A stretch of 64,000 bases of DNA from Rhytidiadelphus loreus. Lineage: Eukaryota; Streptophyta; Bryopsida; Hypnales; Hylocomiaceae. Of the stretch, positions 61,220 through 64,000 are shown piece after piece. The notes under the pieces are model-generated. The model saw nothing but the letters and a program-made list of their open reading frames with translations, searched no databases and was not told the origin of the DNA. The stretch is from positions 68,715,093 through 68,779,092 of the forward strand of contig OX344763.1 of the NCBI GenBank assembly GCA_947034895.1, given 5' to 3'. The position numbers and the translations under genes are program-made. Each line of letters opens with the position of its first letter. The first letter of the stretch is position 1.

Positions 61220-63855
61220 ATGGGAAACATGTGGTGCAAGTTGCAAATATTCATAAACTCAAGAATTCAAAGAAATACGCAATTGCTCAACACATTGAAT
61301 GAACTTGTACGTGGAATGGAAATATGGAATTTATACAATGCCTACTACTTTAGTATGCAAAAATATAGAAAGTCATTAAATCCCTATCAAGAAGAATTTG
61401 AAACATCTGGTGCAAGTTGCAAATGTTCATAAACTCAAGAATTCAAAGAAATACGCAATTGCTCAGGACATTGAATGAACTTGTACATGGATTCGAACCA
61501 TGGATTTTGAACCATGCCTACTACTTTAATATGCAAAATTATATAAAGTCATTAAATCCCGATCATGAAGAATGGGAAACATGTGGTGCAAGTTGCAAAT
61601 AATCATAAACTCAAGAATTCAAAGAAATACGCAATTGCTCATCACATTGAATGAACTTGTACGTGGAATGGATTATGGAATTTCAACTACACCTAGTATT
61701 TTCATTCGCAAAAGTATATAAAGTCATTAAATCCCTATCAAGAAGAATGGGAAACATGTGGTGCAAGTTGCAAATATTCATAAACTCAAGAATTCAAAGA
61801 AATACGCAATTGCTCAACACATTGAATGAACTTGTACGTGGAATGGAAATATGGAATTTAAAGAATGCCTACTACTTTAGTATGCAAAAATATAGAAAGT
61901 CATTAAATCCCTATCAAGAAGAATGGGAAACATGTGGTGCAAGTTGCAAATATTCATAAACTCAAGAATTCAAAGAAATACGCAATTGCTCATCACATTG
62001 AATGAACTTGTACGTGGAATGGAAATATGGAATTTGAACCATGCCTACTACTTTAATATGCAAAAATATATATGGTTATTAAATACCTATCAAGAAGAAT
62101 GGGAAACATGTGGTGCAAGTTGCAAATATTCATAAACTCAAGAATTCAAAGAAATACGCAATTGCTGAACACAATGAATGAACTTGTACGTGGAATGGAA
62201 GTATGGAATTTGAACCATGCTTACTACTTTAATATGCAAAAATATATAAAGTCATTAAATACCTATAAAGAAGAATGGGAAGCATCTGGTGCAAGTTGCA
62301 AATAATCATAAACTCAAGAATTCAAAGAAATTCGCAATTGCTCATCACATTGAATGAACTTGTACGTGGAATGGAAATATGGAATTTGAACCATGCCTAC
62401 TACTTTAATATGCAAAAATATATATGGTTATTAAATACCTATCAAGAAGAATGGGAAACATGTGGTGCAAGTTGCAAATATTCATAAACTCAAGAATTCA
62501 AAGAAATTCGCAATTGCTCATCACATTGAATGAACTTGTACGTGGAATGGAAATATGGAATTTAAACAATGCCTTCTACTTTAGTATGCAAAAATATAGA
62601 AAGTCATTAAATCCCTATCAAGAAGAATTTGAAACATCTGGTGCAAGTTGCAAATGTTCATAAACTCAAGAATTCAAAGAAATACGCAATTGCTCAGGAC
62701 ATTGAATGAACTTGTACATGGAATCGAACCATGGATTTTGAACCATGCCTACTCCTTTAATATGCAAATATTTATATGGTTATTAAATCCCTATCAAGAA
62801 GAATGGGAAACATGTGGTGCAAGTTGCAAATATTCATAAACTCAAGAATTCAAAGAAATTCGCAATTGCTCATCACATTGAATGAACTTGTACGTGGAAT
62901 GGAAATATGGAATTTAAACAATGCCTACTACTTTAATATGCAAAAATATAGAAAGTCATTAAATCCCTATCAAGAAGAATTTGAAACATCTGGTGCAAGT
63001 TGCAAATGTTCATAAATTCAAGAATTCAAAGAAATACGCAATTGCTCAGGACAGTGAATGAACTTGTACATGGAATCGAACCATGGATTTTGAACCATGC
63101 CTACTACTTTAATATGCAAAATTATATAAAGTCATTAAATCCCGATCATGAAGAATGGGAAACATGTGGTGCAAGTTGCAAATATTCATAAACTCAAGAA
63201 TTCAAAGAAATACGCAATTGCTCATCACATTGAATGAACTTGTACGTGGAATGGATTATGGAATTTCAACTACACCTAGTACTTTCATTCGCAAAAGTAT
63301 ATAAAGTCATTGAATTCCTATCAAGAAGAATGGGAAACATTTGGTGCAAGTTGCAAATATTGATAAACTCAGGAATTCAAAAAATACGCAATTGCTCATC
63401 ACATTGAATGAACTTGAACGTGGAATGGAAATATGGAATTTGAACCATGCCTACTACTTTAATATGCAAAAATACATAAAGTCATTAAACACCTATCAAG
63501 AAGAATGTGAAACATGTGGTGCAAGTTGCAAATATTCATAAACTCAAGAATTCAAAGAAATACGCCATTGCTCAACACATTGAATGAACTTGAACGTGGA
63601 ATGGAATCCTCGATTTTGAACCATGCCTACTACTTTAATATGCCAGAATATATAAGTCATTGAATTCCTATCAAGAAGAATGGGAAACATGTGGTGCAAG
63701 TTGCAAATATTCATAAACTCAGGAATTCAAAGAAATACTCAATTGCTCATCACATTGAATGAACTTGTACGTTGAATGGAAATATGGAATTTAAACAATG
63801 CCTACTACTTTAGTATGCAAAAATATAGAAAGTCATTAAATCCCTATCAAGAAGA
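61220..63855 (+). repeat. 1231-bp 7-monomer duplication, then return of left-half order
   Basis: Unit starts and classes: 61220 S, 61396 N, 61572 D, 61747 S, 61923 W, 62099 T, 62275 W; then 62451 S, 62627 Nw variant, 62803 S, 62979 N, 63155 D, 63330 E, 63505 P, 63680 S. The first seven repeat 59989-61219 at offset 1231; the CCTATAAAGAAG marker at 61031 is again at 62262. From 62803 the order S-N-D-E-P-S-W, including GGACAGTGAATG and CGTTGAATGG, matches 18863-20092 and not the neighbouring right-half blocks. Confidence 0.88.
63330..63504 (+). repeat. E monomer with a private 1-bp deletion (175 bp)
   Basis: This E unit has GAATTCAAAAAATACG where the others have GAATTCAAAGAAATACG, losing one base, and TGATAAACTCAGG where E normally has TAATAAACTCAGG. 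It is the only E copy that is 175 bp. The offset to the matching unit block at 18863-20092 changes from 43940 to 43939 across it. Confidence 0.9.
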
Positions 63856-64000
63856 ATGGGAAACATGTGGTGCAAGTTGCAAATATTCATAAACTCAAGA
63901 ATTCAAAGAAATACGCAATTGCTCATCACATTGAATGAACTTGTACGTGGAATGGAAATATGGAATTTGAACCATGCCTACTACTTTAATATGCAAAAAT
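63856..64000 (+). repeat. Right partial monomer, W class
   Basis: The final 145 bases match the W class through TTTGAACCATGCC and ATATGCAAAAAT, and stop where the window ends. The array therefore continues to the right. Confidence 0.93.

Larger units (their letters stand above)
1..64000 (+). repeat. Tandem satellite array, 175/176-bp monomer, fills the window
   Basis: The same AT-rich unit repeats head to tail from the first base to the last, always in the same orientation, with no unrelated sequence between copies. Unit starts advance by 176 or 175 bp throughout, giving 363 complete monomers between 55 and 63855. Monomers share a conserved frame (ACATGTGGTGCAAG, TTCATAAACTCAAG, GAATTCAAAGAAAT, GCAATTGCTCA, ATGAACTTG) and differ in a variable half that defines seven classes. 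The unit length is close to one nucleosome plus linker, as in many centromeric satellites, so a centromeric or pericentromeric role is inferred, not shown. I do not recognise the family. Because neither array edge is visible, the true array is longer than the window. Confidence 0.99.

Noticed and set aside
52770..61220. Treating the long exact-offset duplications as assembly errors.
   Set aside because: Each copy carries some private differences (for example 56474 versus 61044, and TTTATACAATGCC at 61331) and they nest with other duplications in a consistent history. This argues for real copies, although long-read confirmation is still the decisive test.
1..64000. A CRISPR array or prokaryotic repeat region.
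   Set aside because: The units are direct repeats of 175/176 bp with no unique spacers, there are no cas genes or other genes, and the length is far beyond CRISPR repeat units.
1..64000. Assignment to a named satellite family, such as the 176-178-bp centromere repeats of Brassicaceae or other plants.
   Set aside because: The unit length is similar, but I do not recognise the sequence as any family I know. Length alone is not evidence. A database search with the 4102-4277 unit would decide it.

Overview
This window is one uninterrupted tandem satellite-DNA array. From base 1 to base 64000 it consists of head-to-tail copies of a single AT-rich monomer (a hand count of 4102-4277 gives 55 G+C of 176, about 31%), all in the same orientation. 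I see no gene, RNA gene, transposon, CRISPR array or unique-sequence spacer. With each monomer counted from the ATG of ATGGGAAACATGTGG, there are 363 complete monomers from 55 to 63855, plus a 54-bp partial monomer on the left and a 145-bp partial on the right. Every complete monomer is 176 or 175 bp. I assign 87 as 175 bp, and 363 x 176 - 87 = 63801 is exactly the distance from 55 to 63856. A near-nucleosome-length, AT-rich, multi-variant array of this size points to eukaryotic centromeric or pericentromeric heterochromatin. I do not recognise the family and cannot name the species.

The monomers fall into seven variant classes, lettered here for this annotation. W carries ATATATGGTTATT. S carries TAAACAATGCC, TAGTATGC and ATAGAAAGTC. 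T carries GCTGAACACAATG and GCTTACT. N carries GGAATCGAACCATGG; its form with a W-type tail is Nw. D carries CAACTACACCTAGTA and is 175 bp. E carries GAACTTGAACG, usually with a TAATAAACTCAGG head and a GAATGTGAAAC end. P carries AATCCTCGAT and ATGCCAGAATAT and is 175 bp. Many monomers are mosaics with the head of one class and the tail of another.

The variants follow a layered higher-order repeat (HOR) pattern. At 0.05-3.6 kb there is a 6-monomer HOR (W-T-S-Nw-S-N, 1056 bp). At 3.6-6.0 kb the order is poor and holds the most diverged monomers. From 6 to 32 kb a 13-monomer, 2283-bp unit (N-D-D-E-P-S-S-Nw-S-N-D-E-P) occurs three times complete and three times shortened, inside larger duplications including a 5627-bp tandem duplication. 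From 32 to 46 kb there are 5097/5449-bp and 2988/3164-bp duplications built on N-D-E-P-W-T-S. From 46 to 62.5 kb a block is present three times, at offsets 6149 and 4570 bp, followed by a 1231-bp 7-monomer tandem duplication. The last 1.2 kb returns to the arrangement seen at 18.9-20.1 kb. The D-E-P trimer (526 bp) is the most recurrent kernel, with 28 strict occurrences.

Nothing here works as a set of genes. The short open frames are by-products of a repeat whose period is not a multiple of three. The most notable local signal is in the N monomers (54 copies). Each carries on the minus strand a perfect match to the RNA polymerase III B-box consensus (GGTTCGANTCC) inside a 5-bp-stem, 7-nt-loop hairpin with tRNA T-arm geometry. 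I found no convincing A-box beside it, so a B-box-only TFIIIC site is a hypothesis only.
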